Notes: generated by a model from the letters alone, not told the origin. A stretch of 57,593 nt of DNA from Prochloron sp. SulCav_FS08_3_32_3330 (GCA_020721205.1 DYNF01000017.1:1-57593); one strand, 5' to 3'; positions 24,644 through 34,966 are shown, counted from the first letter of the stretch. A program made the numbers and translations.

Positions 24644-27600
24644 ATGAATGAAATTTCAGGTTATCAAATTACTCAACAAATATGTGAAAGTAAAAATTCA
24701 CTGATCTATCGAGGCTACAGAAAGGAAGATCAGTTACCTGTTATTCTCAAAATGTTAAAAGATACTTACCCTTCTTTGGAAAGAGTTGCATGGTATAAAA
24801 GGGAATATGAAATTACTCGTCAATTACAAATTAAAGGGGTAATTCAAGCTTATGAATTGATTACAAAAAGTACAATTATTGAAGGTAAAATTGGCTATTC
24901 AGACTGTTTATGTATTGTTTTAGAAGATTTTGGTGGGGAGTCTCTTTCAAGGTTAAAATTAGCGGGAAAATTAACGATTAGTCAATTTTTAAAATTAGGA
25001 ATTTCTTTAACAGAAATTTTGGGACAAATTCATAGTGAAAATGTAATTCATAAGGATATAAATCCTTCTAATATTATTTTTAATCAGGCGACAGAAGAAG
25101 TAAAAATAATTGATTTTGGGATTGCCGCTTTACTGTCTAGGGAAAATTCTACTTTTAAAAATGTGAATATTTTAGAGGGTACGGTGGCTTATATTTCTCC
25201 TGAACAAACGGGGAGAATGAATCGGGGGATTGACTATCGCACGGATTTTTATTCTCTTGGGGTGACTTTTTATGAGCTTTTAACGGGAAAATTACCTTTT
25301 GAGGGGGAAGATGCTTTATCTGTCGTTCATTGTCACATTGCGAAACAACTCCCTCCCCTTGAACGGCTAACTCCTAATGGGGAGAATCTTCCGAAAGTAA
25401 TAGCTGAGATTGTGATGAAACTGATGGCGAAAAACTCTGAAGATCGTTATCAGTCTGCTTATGGTATTCAAGCGGATCTGGAACAATGTTTACATCAGTT
25501 GCAAAATTTGGGACAAATAGAGTATTTTGCGATCGCAACTCAGGATATTTCTGAGCGTTTTTCGATTCCACAGAAATTATATGGGCGAGAAAATGAAATT
25601 CAAACTCTACTTTGTGCGTTTGAAAGGACAGCTTGGGGGGGAAGTGAAATATTATTAATATCGGGGTATTCTGGGGTAGGAAAAACGGCTTTAGTTAATG
25701 AAGTTCATAAACCGATTACGGCAAAAAGGGGTACGTTTATAGCGGGGAAATATGATCAATATCAATGCAATATTCCCTATTTTGCGATATCGGAAGCTTT
25801 TAATAATTTCTGTGAACAAATATTAGGAGATCGTCAAGAAATTTTAGAGGAATGGAAACAAAAAATATTAACAGCTATTGGTAGTAATGGACAGGTGTTA
25901 ATTGATGTTATTCCTAACTTGGAATTAATCATAGGAAAACAGCCTTCTGTGCCGGAGGTTTCTTCTCAAGAAGCACAAACTAGATTTAATTTAGTTTGTG
26001 AGAAATTTATTGAGGCAATTTGTAATCGTAACCATCCTTTAGTGTTATTTTTAGATGATTTACAATGGGCTGATACTGCTTCTTTAACATGGATTCAAGA
26101 AATTATAACTCATCCTAATACTCAATATTTATTAATCATTGGTGCTTATCGAGATAATGAGGTAGATCAGACCCATCCTTTAAATTTAATGATTGAAGAT
26201 ATTAGGAAAAATGCGGGGGCTTTATCTTATATTTATTTGGAAAATTTAAGTCAAACTCATGTTAATCAAATCATTGCTCAAACTTTAAATTGTTCTTTAA
26301 AACTTTGTCAAAAACTAACTTCTATAGTTTATCAAAAAACCGGAGGAAATGCTTTTTTTACTTTGGAATTTTTGAAGGAACTTTATAATAAATCTTTGTT
26401 AAAATTTGACAAAATTTGTCGTCAATGGCAATGGAATATTGCTCAAATAGAGGAGATGGATATTACGGATAATATTATTGATTTAATGATTAGTAAAATC
26501 TGTCAATTAAATGTGTTTTCTCAAGTGGTATTACAGTTAGCGGCTTGTGTGGGCAATACTTTTGATTTAGGCACATTAGCAATTTTTTATCAAAATCAAT
26601 TTGATAAGCTATTAGCGGATCTTTCCCCATTATTAAAAGAAGGTTTAATTGTCCCTTTAAATGACCGTTATAAGTGGGTACAAACGGGCTATTATCATCA
26701 GGCTAATCAAACAAAGTTTAAATTTCAACATGATCGGGTACAACAAGCGGCTTATTCTTTACAAGATGATAATCAACGGAAAATTACTCATTTAGAAATC
26801 GGGAGGTTATTCTTAAGAAATACTCAACCTGAAGATTTAGAAGATAAGGTTTTTGATATTGTTAATCAGTTTAATGAAGGTATTACTTTAATTTCGGATC
26901 ATAAAGAGTTAATTCAATTAGCTGAACTTAATTTATTAGCGGCAAAAAGAGCGAAATTAGCTAATGCTTATACTACGGCGGTTAAATATTTAGAAACAGC
27001 GATGATTTTATTACCTTTAGATCAATGGGAAGCTTATTATAATTTAACTTTTACTCTCTATTTGGAAGCGGTGGAATGTGAATATCTTAGCACGAATTTT
27101 TCCCAAGCAAATATATTTTCAGAAATTGCCCTAACTCAAGCTCAAACTATCCTTGAAAAAGTAAAAATCTATGAGCATAAAATTCAATTTTATGTGGCAC
27201 AAGGGAAAATGAAACTTGCTTTAGATTTGGGCTTAGAGGTCTTAAATTTATTAGAAATAAAACTAGAACAGAATTTTGTAGAAGATGCTATTTTTGAAAA
27301 AATTGATCATTTACTGACGATGGAAAATCCTCAACATATTGCGGCAATGAGGGTTTTAATGGGCATGGTAGATCCTGCTTATGGTCTGGATTTTACCCTA
27401 TTTAAACAAATTATTTTAACGATGTTAAATTTATGTATAACTTATGGTAATTGTTCGATTTCTGCTTATGCTTATATGAGTTATAGTTGGTTACTTTGTA
27501 GCGAAATTAAAACGATTGAATTGGGTTATCAATTGAGTCAAAAAATATTAACTTTACCCAAGGAATATAGTAATAATAAACTTAGTTATAAAATTCATCA

Positions 27601-30600
27601 AATTTATAATAGTTTTATCAGACCTTGGAAAAATCATTTAAACACTACTTTAACTCCTTTATTAGATACATTTAAAACTTGTTTAGATTCGGGAAATATT
27701 GAATCAGCTTGTTTTGCGATTATGTATTATTGTGCTTATAGTTTTTTAACTTGTGAACATCTGGAAATTTTAATTAAAAATCAATCTCTTTATCTGGAAA
27801 TTATTATTCATCTCAAGAGAGAATTTCCTAGTAATTACGGAAAAATTTGGCGACAACTGGCTTTAAATTTTCAAGGAAAAGCGGAAAATAAATTTATTTT
27901 GAAGGGAGAAGATTTTGATGAAAATGAAATATTAAACCAACCAAAACGCAAAAATAATAATTCTATTTATTTTACTCTTTATCTAGCTAAGTTAATTCTG
28001 GCTTATTCTTTTAATCATTGTGAAAATGCTTTAGAAAATGCTGATCTTGCCAGTAATTATATTCAAAATGCTCAAGGGAAAATTATTATTACTCTTTATC
28101 CTTTTTACTATGGTTTAACTCTCCTTAAATTTTATAAACAATGGGATTTCAAAAAGAAAGCAGAAATTATGATTAAAGTTGAGGAATTTCTGGAACAATT
28201 AAAAAATTGGTCTAGTTATGCCCCGATGAATTTTCAACATAAATATTATTTAATGAAAGCTGAAAAAGCGAGGGTTTTAAAGAAAATTAATCAGGCAATG
28301 AGTTATTATGAAAAAGCGATCAAAACTGCGAGAAAATATAATTATTTATATGAAGAAGCATTAGCTTATGAATTAGCAGGAGAATTTTATTTATCTTTAA
28401 AAATGGAAGATATTGCCCAACTTTATTTAAGTAAAGCACATTATAATTATAGTCATTGGCAAGGTTTAGCAAAAGTAGAAGATTTAGAAAGTCGTTATCC
28501 TCAATTTTTTAGACAAAGGGCTGGGGAAAATATTAAGGATTATACTTCTGCTTTTTTACCTATTTATAGCACTATTACTCATACTGGGTCAACTCTAGCA
28601 ACTCAACTTGATTTAACTAGCGTTTTAAAGGCTTCTCAAGCACTTTCAGGAGAAATAAAATTAGAAATTCTCTTACGCAAAATGATGGAAATTATTATGG
28701 AAAATGCGGCGGCACAAAAAGGTTATTTAATTCTTCATTCGGCGACAAAAGAAGAAGGAAAAGATGATAAATGGTTAATACAAGCTTTTGGATCTATTGA
28801 ATTAGAAAAAATAAAAGTTTTGCAAGAAATTCCGATTGAAACTTTAGGAAAAGATGGAGAAATTCCGATTCTTTCTAATGCTATAGTTAATTATGTTTTA
28901 CGCACTCAAGATAGTATTGTTTTAAATAATGCGGTTTATGAAGGCAATTTTACAAGGGATCCTTATATTTTAAAATATCAACCTAAATCTTTACTTTGTA
29001 CTCCTTTACTTAATCAGGGAAAATTGGTAGGCTTATTATATTTAGAAAATAATTTAATTACGGGAGCTTTTACGCCCGATCGCCTTGAAATTCTCAATTT
29101 ATTATCTTCTCAAGCGGCTATTTCTCTGGAAAATGCTCAACTTTATCTCCAATTAAAGGAATATTCTCAAAGTTTAGAGGAAAAGGTGCAGGATCGCACG
29201 GCACAGTTAAATGAGGCTAAAATTGCGGCGGATCAGGCTAATCAGGCTAAAAGTGAATTTTTGGCAAATATGAGTCACGAACTCCGAACTCCTCTGAATG
29301 GAATTTTAGGATATGCTCAAATTTTTCAACGAGATCAACATATTACTCCGAAACAAAGAAATGGAATAGATATTATTTATCAATGTGGCTCTCATCTTTT
29401 AACTTTAATTAATGATATTTTAGACTTATCAAAAATTGAAGCGAGAAAATTAGAGTTATATCCTAATGATTTCGATTTTATTAACTTTTTAAATGGAGTC
29501 ATTTCCATGTGTCGGATTAAAGCGGAACAAAAATCTATTGATTTTATTTATCAAATAGCTCAGGATTTACCGACGATTATTAATACTGATGAAAAACGTC
29601 TTAGACAAGTTTTGATTAATTTACTCAGTAATGGGATTAAATTTACTGATCACGGTCATGTTACTTTTAAGGTAAAAAAAATGAATCTTGAGGATTTATC
29701 CTCTGATTACTCCGAAAATTATGATCTTAATACTTGTTTTATTTATTTTGAAATTGAGGATACAGGGGTAGGAATGAGTCCTCATCAAATGGAGCGGATC
29801 TTTTTACCTTTTGAGCAGGTGGGAGAGAAGGAAAAACGTCAGGAAGGGACGGGTTTAGGTTTAACAATTACGGAAAAAATTGTATCTTTAATGGGGGGAA
29901 AATTAGAGGTTAAAAGTATTTTTAATCAGGGGAGTCGTTTCTTCTTTTCTATTCCTTTAGTAAGTGCTGAAAATTCTTCTTTTTTAACGATGAGAGAGGT
30001 GCATTTAAAACAAATTGTGGGTTATAAAGGGGAGCGTAAAAAAGTTTTAATTGTAGATGATCAAGCTGATAATCGCTCGATGTTAGTTAATTTATTAAAG
30101 TCTATTGGTTTTGATGTATCGGAAGCTAAAAATGGTCAGGAGGGCTTAAATAAATCCATGGAAATACTACCTGATTTAATCTTAACGGATATTGCTATGC
30201 CTGAGATTACGGGTTTAGAAATGACTCATTTACTTAGACAAATGGAGGAGTTTAAAAAGACAGTTATTATTGCCATTTCTGCTAGGGTTTTTGAATCTCA
30301 TCAAGAGAAATGTAAACAAGCAGGATGTGATGATTTTATTGCGAAACCAATTCAAGTGGAAATGTTATTTTCTTTATTAGAAAAACATTTAAAATTAGAA
30401 TGGCTTGAACAGGTAATCAAAGAGGAAAAATTAATGCAGGAAAAAGAGGAAGAAATTTTAATTTTTCCCTCAGAAATAGAATTAAATTTGATTGCTCAAG
30501 CGGCAGAAATTGGTGATTTTGAGGAAATTAAACGTCAAGCTCAACTACTGAAAAAGTTAAATTCTCAATATATTTCTTTTGCGAATAAACTGTTAGAATT

Positions 30601-30661
30601 AACGAAAACTTACGAGGATTTGGAAATTTTAGCTTTAATTAATAATTCAGCCAAAAATTGA
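24644..30661 (+). CDS. Hybrid Ser/Thr kinase - AAA ATPase - GAF - histidine kinase - receiver (HstK type)
   Basis: 2005 aa. Order: Ser/Thr kinase (1-275; loop HKDINPSN near 129, DFG in IIDFGIAA); AAA_16/STAND ATPase (P-loop GYSGVGKTA near 342, acidic LFLDDLQW); a long helical TPR-like region (about 600-1290); GAF (about 1325-1490); coiled coil; HisKA with MSHELRTPLNG near 1542; HATPase with GVGMS and GTGLGLTI; receiver (VLIVDDQADN near 1801, Asp in LILTDIAMP, Lys in AKPI); and an 80-residue tail. The glycine-rich loop is weak and the usual catalytic-loop Lys is Asn, as is common in this family. It joins Ser/Thr and His-Asp signalling in one cytosolic protein. The signal is unknown. Confidence 0.93.
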   Translation: MNEISGYQITQQICESKNSLIYRGYRKEDQLPVILKMLKDTYPSLERVAWYKREYEITRQLQIKGVIQAYELITKSTIIEGKIGYSDCLCIVLEDFGGESLSRLKLAGKLTISQFLKLGISLTEILGQIHSENVIHKDINPSNIIFNQATEEVKIIDFGIAALLSRENSTFKNVNILEGTVAYISPEQTGRMNRGIDYRTDFYSLGVTFYELLTGKLPFEGEDALSVVHCHIAKQLPPLERLTPNGENLPKVIAEIVMKLMAKNSEDRYQSAYGIQADLEQCLHQLQNLGQIEYFAIATQDISERFSIPQKLYGRENEIQTLLCAFERTAWGGSEILLISGYSGVGKTALVNEVHKPITAKRGTFIAGKYDQYQCNIPYFAISEAFNNFCEQILGDRQEILEEWKQKILTAIGSNGQVLIDVIPNLELIIGKQPSVPEVSSQEAQTRFNLVCEKFIEAICNRNHPLVLFLDDLQWADTASLTWIQEIITHPNTQYLLIIGAYRDNEVDQTHPLNLMIEDIRKNAGALSYIYLENLSQTHVNQIIAQTLNCSLKLCQKLTSIVYQKTGGNAFFTLEFLKELYNKSLLKFDKICRQWQWNIAQIEEMDITDNIIDLMISKICQLNVFSQVVLQLAACVGNTFDLGTLAIFYQNQFDKLLADLSPLLKEGLIVPLNDRYKWVQTGYYHQANQTKFKFQHDRVQQAAYSLQDDNQRKITHLEIGRLFLRNTQPEDLEDKVFDIVNQFNEGITLISDHKELIQLAELNLLAAKRAKLANAYTTAVKYLETAMILLPLDQWEAYYNLTFTLYLEAVECEYLSTNFSQANIFSEIALTQAQTILEKVKIYEHKIQFYVAQGKMKLALDLGLEVLNLLEIKLEQNFVEDAIFEKIDHLLTMENPQHIAAMRVLMGMVDPAYGLDFTLFKQIILTMLNLCITYGNCSISAYAYMSYSWLLCSEIKTIELGYQLSQKILTLPKEYSNNKLSYKIHQIYNSFIRPWKNHLNTTLTPLLDTFKTCLDSGNIESACFAIMYYCAYSFLTCEHLEILIKNQSLYLEIIIHLKREFPSNYGKIWRQLALNFQGKAENKFILKGEDFDENEILNQPKRKNNNSIYFTLYLAKLILAYSFNHCENALENADLASNYIQNAQGKIIITLYPFYYGLTLLKFYKQWDFKKKAEIMIKVEEFLEQLKNWSSYAPMNFQHKYYLMKAEKARVLKKINQAMSYYEKAIKTARKYNYLYEEALAYELAGEFYLSLKMEDIAQLYLSKAHYNYSHWQGLAKVEDLESRYPQFFRQRAGENIKDYTSAFLPIYSTITHTGSTLATQLDLTSVLKASQALSGEIKLEILLRKMMEIIMENAAAQKGYLILHSATKEEGKDDKWLIQAFGSIELEKIKVLQEIPIETLGKDGEIPILSNAIVNYVLRTQDSIVLNNAVYEGNFTRDPYILKYQPKSLLCTPLLNQGKLVGLLYLENNLITGAFTPDRLEILNLLSSQAAISLENAQLYLQLKEYSQSLEEKVQDRTAQLNEAKIAADQANQAKSEFLANMSHELRTPLNGILGYAQIFQRDQHITPKQRNGIDIIYQCGSHLLTLINDILDLSKIEARKLELYPNDFDFINFLNGVISMCRIKAEQKSIDFIYQIAQDLPTIINTDEKRLRQVLINLLSNGIKFTDHGHVTFKVKKMNLEDLSSDYSENYDLNTCFIYFEIEDTGVGMSPHQMERIFLPFEQVGEKEKRQEGTGLGLTITEKIVSLMGGKLEVKSIFNQGSRFFFSIPLVSAENSSFLTMREVHLKQIVGYKGERKKVLIVDDQADNRSMLVNLLKSIGFDVSEAKNGQEGLNKSMEILPDLILTDIAMPEITGLEMTHLLRQMEEFKKTVIIAISARVFESHQEKCKQAGCDDFIAKPIQVEMLFSLLEKHLKLEWLEQVIKEEKLMQEKEEEILIFPSEIELNLIAQAAEIGDFEEIKRQAQLLKKLNSQYISFANKLLELTKTYEDLEILALINNSAKN

Positions 30662-30665
30662 ATAT

Positions 30666-32600
30666 TTAAGGTGCATCGGGAAAAGCTTCACTAATCGTCA
30701 CAAAACGCATATTTTGTTTCTTAAACTCCTCAATCATCGGTTCAAGGGCGTTAACCGTATTTTCACGGCTTTTTGCGGCTTTAGGATGTTGAAATTGATG
30801 AGCATAGTCTACAGAGGTTTCGGTGGAATCGTGCATTAAAATAATATCTTTCCCATCCGATTGTAACCCAGCACTGGTAATCTTTTGAGAGTTACTTTCC
30901 ACACTCCAATCCTCTGTATCAATTGTCCAAAGTACGGTATTTAAACCCACATTATGAGCTATTTGTAGGATAGCTTCACTCTGATCTCCGTAGGGAGTAC
31001 GCAACCAACGGGGGCTAAAACCTACACAAGCATTAATAGCCTGTTGATTTTTTTCCATTTCCTCTTGTTGTACGGCGGGAGAAACTTTTGTCAGAAAGGG
31101 GTGAGTATAGGTATGATTGGCGATTTCGTGACCTTCAGCGACCATGCGTCTGACTAGATCACAACGGGCTTCTACCCTTTTCCCTACAAGGAAAAAGGTG
31201 GCTTTGATATTATGTTTCTTTAAAATATCTAAGACTTGGGGGGTATATTCGGGATTAGGTCCATCGTCAAAGGTTAAAGCAATGGACTTTTCAGGCATTT
31301 TTGCCGCCCAACTTTCTTTGGTTGACCAGCCAATATCTATATAATTAGTGGAAGGATTAACTTGAGTAGGTTTTTCTGAGGATTTTACAGGTATTTCAGT
31401 GGGTAAATTCTGATTAGCAAGGGGCGTGGGAGGGTTTTGAGGGGTGGTAACTTCTGAGGGATAGTAGGGTAATGGTTCGGTAGTAGGAGAGGTATTAGTA
31501 GCGGTTTCAGGCTCCATTTTTACCAAATCATCTCCTGAAATTGGCTTCTGTTCAGAATTTTCGACTTTCCTAATTTCTGTTTGTTTTTCTTCGATTAATT
31601 TTTGATTACCGATGGAAACTCGATGATTATAGAATAAACCTCCCACTACTAATAAGGCGATAACGGTTGTAGCGATCGCTGTAGGGGAAAAAGGAAGGGG
31701 ACTTTTATCTTTCATATTAGATTCAAATAATTCTTGATAGGGAGAATAAGAGGATTTTTGGGGTTTAGAAACTTTAGTTTGTAACTCAATTAACATTTCT
31801 TTGTCATTTTGATAGCGATCTTTAACCTCCGGTTTAATTGCTTTATCTAAAATATTAGCTAAATGTAAACTCAGATTAAGGTCTTTATTTTTCCAAAGAA
31901 TTTCTCCTGTTAATTGATTAATTCCTAAATTTTGAGGGTGATTACCTGTTAATAAATAAATAGCAGTTAAACCTAAAGCATATAAATCACTATTATAAGT
32001 AGATTTTCCTGCTATTTGTTCTGTGGGACGATACCCATTTGATCCAATAATTAAAGAGTTAATTATTTGTCCTTGGGCATTAATTTTTAGTCCCATTGTA
32101 CTTTTTACTGTGCCAAAATCAATTAAAACGGGTAAACCCGTAGATTTTTCAAAGATAATATTATCAGGTTTTAAGTTACCATGTATTACTCCTTGACTAT
32201 GAATATAGTTTAAAACAGGTAAAATCATTAATAATATTTCTTTGACTTTTGACTCTGGAATTATCCCTTGTTCTTTAATTAATGAGGCTAAAGATTGACC
32301 TTCTATCCATTCTTGTACTAAATAAAAGGTTTGATTTTCTTCAAAATATTCATAAATATTCGGTATTTGAACAGTATTTTTTCCTAATAAGCTTAACATA
32401 TTCACTTCTTTTATGAATTTTTCTTGAATAATAACCTGATTTTCAGGAGTTAATTCAAGGGGTAAATATTGTTTAAGGATTAGAGGTACAGAGGGAGAAG
32501 TGTTAATATCTTCGACTAAAAAAGTTTTCGAGGTTTTTCCTTCTCCTAATAGTTCTAAAATACGATAGTGTTTAATTAATGTATTATTATAAATTTGCAT
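30666..32600 (-). CDS. Kinase-like/NodB polysaccharide deacetylase membrane fusion
   Basis: 644 aa. Residues 1-270 are a Ser/Thr-kinase fold: Lys43 (LILKQYL) and DFG at 161-163 are present, but the catalytic HRD is HGN (140-142, HGNLKPDN), so the catalytic Asp is Asn. A membrane segment follows near 305-320 (TVIALLVVGGLFY), then a Pro/Thr-rich linker. The C-terminal NodB/CE4 deacetylase has TFDDGP near 443, NHTYTHP near 493, RTPYGD near 533, DTEDWS and ILMHDS, so it looks active. Predicted layout: kinase-like part inside, deacetylase in the periplasm acting on peptidoglycan or exopolysaccharide. Its stop is 4 bases from that of the convergent 2005-aa gene. Confidence 0.9.
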   Translation of the reverse strand: MQIYNNTLIKHYRILELLGEGKTSKTFLVEDINTSPSVPLILKQYLPLELTPENQVIIQEKFIKEVNMLSLLGKNTVQIPNIYEYFEENQTFYLVQEWIEGQSLASLIKEQGIIPESKVKEILLMILPVLNYIHSQGVIHGNLKPDNIIFEKSTGLPVLIDFGTVKSTMGLKINAQGQIINSLIIGSNGYRPTEQIAGKSTYNSDLYALGLTAIYLLTGNHPQNLGINQLTGEILWKNKDLNLSLHLANILDKAIKPEVKDRYQNDKEMLIELQTKVSKPQKSSYSPYQELFESNMKDKSPLPFSPTAIATTVIALLVVGGLFYNHRVSIGNQKLIEEKQTEIRKVENSEQKPISGDDLVKMEPETATNTSPTTEPLPYYPSEVTTPQNPPTPLANQNLPTEIPVKSSEKPTQVNPSTNYIDIGWSTKESWAAKMPEKSIALTFDDGPNPEYTPQVLDILKKHNIKATFFLVGKRVEARCDLVRRMVAEGHEIANHTYTHPFLTKVSPAVQQEEMEKNQQAINACVGFSPRWLRTPYGDQSEAILQIAHNVGLNTVLWTIDTEDWSVESNSQKITSAGLQSDGKDIILMHDSTETSVDYAHQFQHPKAAKSRENTVNALEPMIEEFKKQNMRFVTISEAFPDAP

Positions 32601-32687
32601 AATATTTAATTGTTATTTGTTATTGGTTATTCATTGATTAACTACTGATAAACTGTTAACTGTTTACTATTTACGATCTAATGATCA

Positions 32688-32987
32688 CTAATAAAGTGCC
32701 ATCGTTAATAAACCTTGTTGTCCTAATAAAATTTCCCTGATTAAAGTAACAATTCCTACCCAAACAATCGGAGTTATATCTACTCCCCCAAGAGGGGCAA
32801 TAATTTTGCGAGTTACGGATAAAAAAGGTTCTGTGGGAAAATAGACCACATTCCAAGGAAAATGAGCTAATTCAATTTGAGGATACCAACTTAAAACAAT
32901 CCTAAAAATAAACAATAAGGTAAATAATCCTAAAATAACACTAATGAGAAAGGATGCGATCGCCAGAATATTCATAAAAAACCACAA
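32688..32987 (-). CDS. YggT family membrane protein
   Basis: 99 aa with two hydrophobic segments around the conserved FRIVLSWYPQ...PFLSVTRKIIAPLGGVDITPI core of YggT (Ycf19 in plastids). YggT proteins are small membrane proteins linked to cell division, nucleoid distribution or photosystem assembly depending on the species; the role here is unproven. The Met at 32975 is an equally good start (95 aa). Confidence 0.9.
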   Translation of the reverse strand: MWFFMNILAIASFLISVILGLFTLLFIFRIVLSWYPQIELAHFPWNVVYFPTEPFLSVTRKIIAPLGGVDITPIVWVGIVTLIREILLGQQGLLTMALY

Positions 32988-33142
32988 ATTTTAAAATTTA
33001 AGTTTAACTCTTTTTATTGTATTCTATAAGATAAGCTTAGACAAAAAAAGTGTTTGTTTTATATAAGCAGTTTACATAAGTTAAGTGAGATTCAAGTCTA
33101 ATTCTTTATCTAAAAATTTCGGTAATTTCTGAACTATTAACA

Positions 33143-33490
33143 ATGTCTGAACAAGAATTTTTAATTGATTTTGATGAATTTGAACAAAGTTTAGAGGAAA
33201 CACAGCGATCGCTAGAATCGCTGAAAGATCGCTATTTTCAAGTGAAAGAAGATCTACAAAAAAAACAAGAATTACAAAAACTTAAACTTAAATTAAAACA
33301 GGAAAAAAACCCGAAAGAATATCCTTTAAAAACAGAATTAAATCACATTCAACAAGAAATAGATAATATAGAACTTAATTTAGAAAGTCATCTTTTTCAA
33401 TGGAGTCAGTTACAAGAACCATTTTGGTTAATCATCCGTTTCGGAGGATTAGGAATAGTTATTGGTTATATTTTAGCGAGAATTAATTAA
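33143..33490 (+). CDS. Coiled-coil protein with C-terminal membrane anchor
   Basis: 115 aa. No known domain. Residues 10-85 are Lys/Glu/Leu-rich and predicted coiled coil (EETQRSLESLKDRYFQVKED), then one membrane segment (FWLIIRFGGLGIVIGYILA) near the C-terminus, i.e. tail-anchored. A conserved-looking cyanobacterial protein of unknown function. HIP1-like sequences (GCGATCGCT) fall inside the coding region. Confidence 0.7.
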   Translation: MSEQEFLIDFDEFEQSLEETQRSLESLKDRYFQVKEDLQKKQELQKLKLKLKQEKNPKEYPLKTELNHIQQEIDNIELNLESHLFQWSQLQEPFWLIIRFGGLGIVIGYILARIN

Positions 33491-33518
33491 ACTTCTCGCA
33501 ATTAAACTTAAATATTTT

Positions 33519-33556
33519 AAAAAGTAGGGGTAATTTATCTATTAACCCTACTTTTT
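33519..33556. terminator. Bidirectional terminator
   Basis: AAAAAGTAGGG ... CCCTACTTTTT is an 11-bp perfect stem with A/T runs on both sides, placed between convergent genes at 33490 and 33582. Confidence 0.85.
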
Positions 33557-33581
33557 AAAACTTTGATTATAAGAGGTATTA

Positions 33582-34112
33582 TTAGAGGATTTCTAAACTT
33601 ACCTGAGCGACTCCTTGATGATACATCCCGATTTCCCTTGCGGCTTGGGCTGATAAGTCAATCATCCGATTATTTTCGTAGGGACCTCGATCATTAATCC
33701 GTACAACTACAGAAAGTCCATTATTGAGGTTTGTTACCCTCACTCTGGTATTAAAAGGTAAATCAGGATGGGCGGCTGTGAGGGCATTTGGGTTAAAAAT
33801 TTCCCCATTGGCACAAACTCGTCCTTCAAAACCGGGTCCATACCAAGAGGCTGTCCCTGTAATAGTATTAGAGGATGAATGACTTACTCTTGCTTTAGTT
33901 TGGGCAGTTAACTGAGGATTAAGCATTAATACGGGTGTAGATAAATTAAATAAATTAATGCCTAGTTTACTCTGATTATTGGCTAAGGAGGTACTAATTA
34001 ATCCTTTTTTGAAATGTTTTTTTTGTGAGGATTCTTCAATACTCGAAGCAATACAAGGATTAAAGACAGCCAAAAATGTGACTGTTAAGCCCAGTCTAAA
34101 GGTTTTATTCAT
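33582..34112 (-). CDS. RlpA-like double-psi beta-barrel protein, secreted
   Basis: 176 aa from the ATG at 34112, chosen because it gives a clean signal peptide ([22 protein letters not shown]); a frame start at 34190 would put 26 residues before it. The C-terminal 100 residues are an RlpA/DPBB domain: [40 protein letters not shown] and VRINDRGPY with the catalytic-type Asp, then [14 protein letters not shown]. RlpA proteins bind or cleave septal peptidoglycan in the periplasm. There is no SPOR domain, as usual for short cyanobacterial forms. Confidence 0.9.
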   Translation of the reverse strand: MNKTFRLGLTVTFLAVFNPCIASSIEESSQKKHFKKGLISTSLANNQSKLGINLFNLSTPVLMLNPQLTAQTKARVSHSSSNTITGTASWYGPGFEGRVCANGEIFNPNALTAAHPDLPFNTRVRVTNLNNGLSVVVRINDRGPYENNRMIDLSAQAAREIGMYHQGVAQVSLEIL

Positions 34113-34414
34113 GATGAAAAATTGTGAGTAGATGTTTTTTGATGATTGGGGATCCGCTGGATTACCAACAGAAATAGAAAAAATATTCATTGTGTCGCAA
34201 AACTTTACAGAAATTTATAATCTGTAAGGCTGTCTTCACAATGGTTGCACCCTAGAGAATCATTGATTCAAGTTGTTCTTGGTTCAAAATTCTCTGTTAA
34301 CATAATTTAAGATAATATAACTTATGTTAACGAAACTCTATACTAATACAAGTCCTGTGTTTTTTAATCAGTATTTTTACGCAAATTTCATCAAAACTTC
34401 ATAAAACCTTTAAA
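34113..34414. other. Divergent promoter region with a 10-bp inverted repeat
   Basis: 302 bases between divergent genes (rlpA-like and the cyclo-ligase). GTTAACATAA at 34296-34305 is inverted as TTATGTTAAC at 34322-34331, with 16 bases between, a likely regulator site or hairpin. No ORF or RNA gene is seen. Confidence 0.45.
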
Positions 34415-34966
34415 ATGAATAAAGTACAACTGCGTCAAAAATTTCTCAAACAAAGAAAAGCCCTTTCCCTTCAAGATTGGCAAGAAAAAAGCGATCACCT
34501 TTGTCAGTATCTTTGTTCTAGTGATATTTTTCAAAAAGCCCAGACTATTCTGGCTTATTTTTCAATTAATCAAGAACCTAATCTTAATTCTCTATTAATT
34601 CTTGATAAAAAATGGGGGTTTTCTCGTTGTGTAAATGATCAACTTGAATGGCATTTTTGGCAAGATCAAGATAATTTAGAAATTGGCAAATATGGGATTA
34701 AAACTCCTTTAGTAAATGCCCCGAAAATTGAAACAAAACAAGTAGATTTAATCTTAGTTCCTGCGGTTGCCTGTGATCATTTTGGCTATCGTTTAGGCTA
34801 TGGTGGAGGCTATTATGACCGTCTTTTTAGTAATAGTGAATGGGAGCATATTCCCAAAATTGGAATTATTTTTGATTTTGCTTATGTTTCCCGATTACCT
34901 GTGGATCCTTGGGATCAAAAATTACAGGGAATTTGTACAGAATTAGGTTTTTATAATTGTTATTAA
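34415..34966 (+). CDS. 5-formyltetrahydrofolate cyclo-ligase
   Basis: 183 aa. It has the N-terminal LRQKFLKQRKALS helix and the C-terminal LVPAVACDHFGYRLGYGGGYYDRLF motif of MTHFS/YgfA enzymes, which use ATP to turn 5-formyl-THF into 5,10-methenyl-THF. Such enzymes help clear 5-formyl-THF, an inhibitor of glycine/serine metabolism formed during photorespiration. Length is normal. It stands alone. Confidence 0.93.
   Translation: MNKVQLRQKFLKQRKALSLQDWQEKSDHLCQYLCSSDIFQKAQTILAYFSINQEPNLNSLLILDKKWGFSRCVNDQLEWHFWQDQDNLEIGKYGIKTPLVNAPKIETKQVDLILVPAVACDHFGYRLGYGGGYYDRLFSNSEWEHIPKIGIIFDFAYVSRLPVDPWDQKLQGICTELGFYNCY

Noticed and set aside
32671..32856. Minus-strand frame overlapping YggT
   Set aside because: It is out of frame with the conserved YggT protein and has no family features.
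34113..34190. N-terminal extension of the RlpA-like gene
   Set aside because: It would put 26 residues in front of a good signal peptide; the ATG at 34112 is the natural start.
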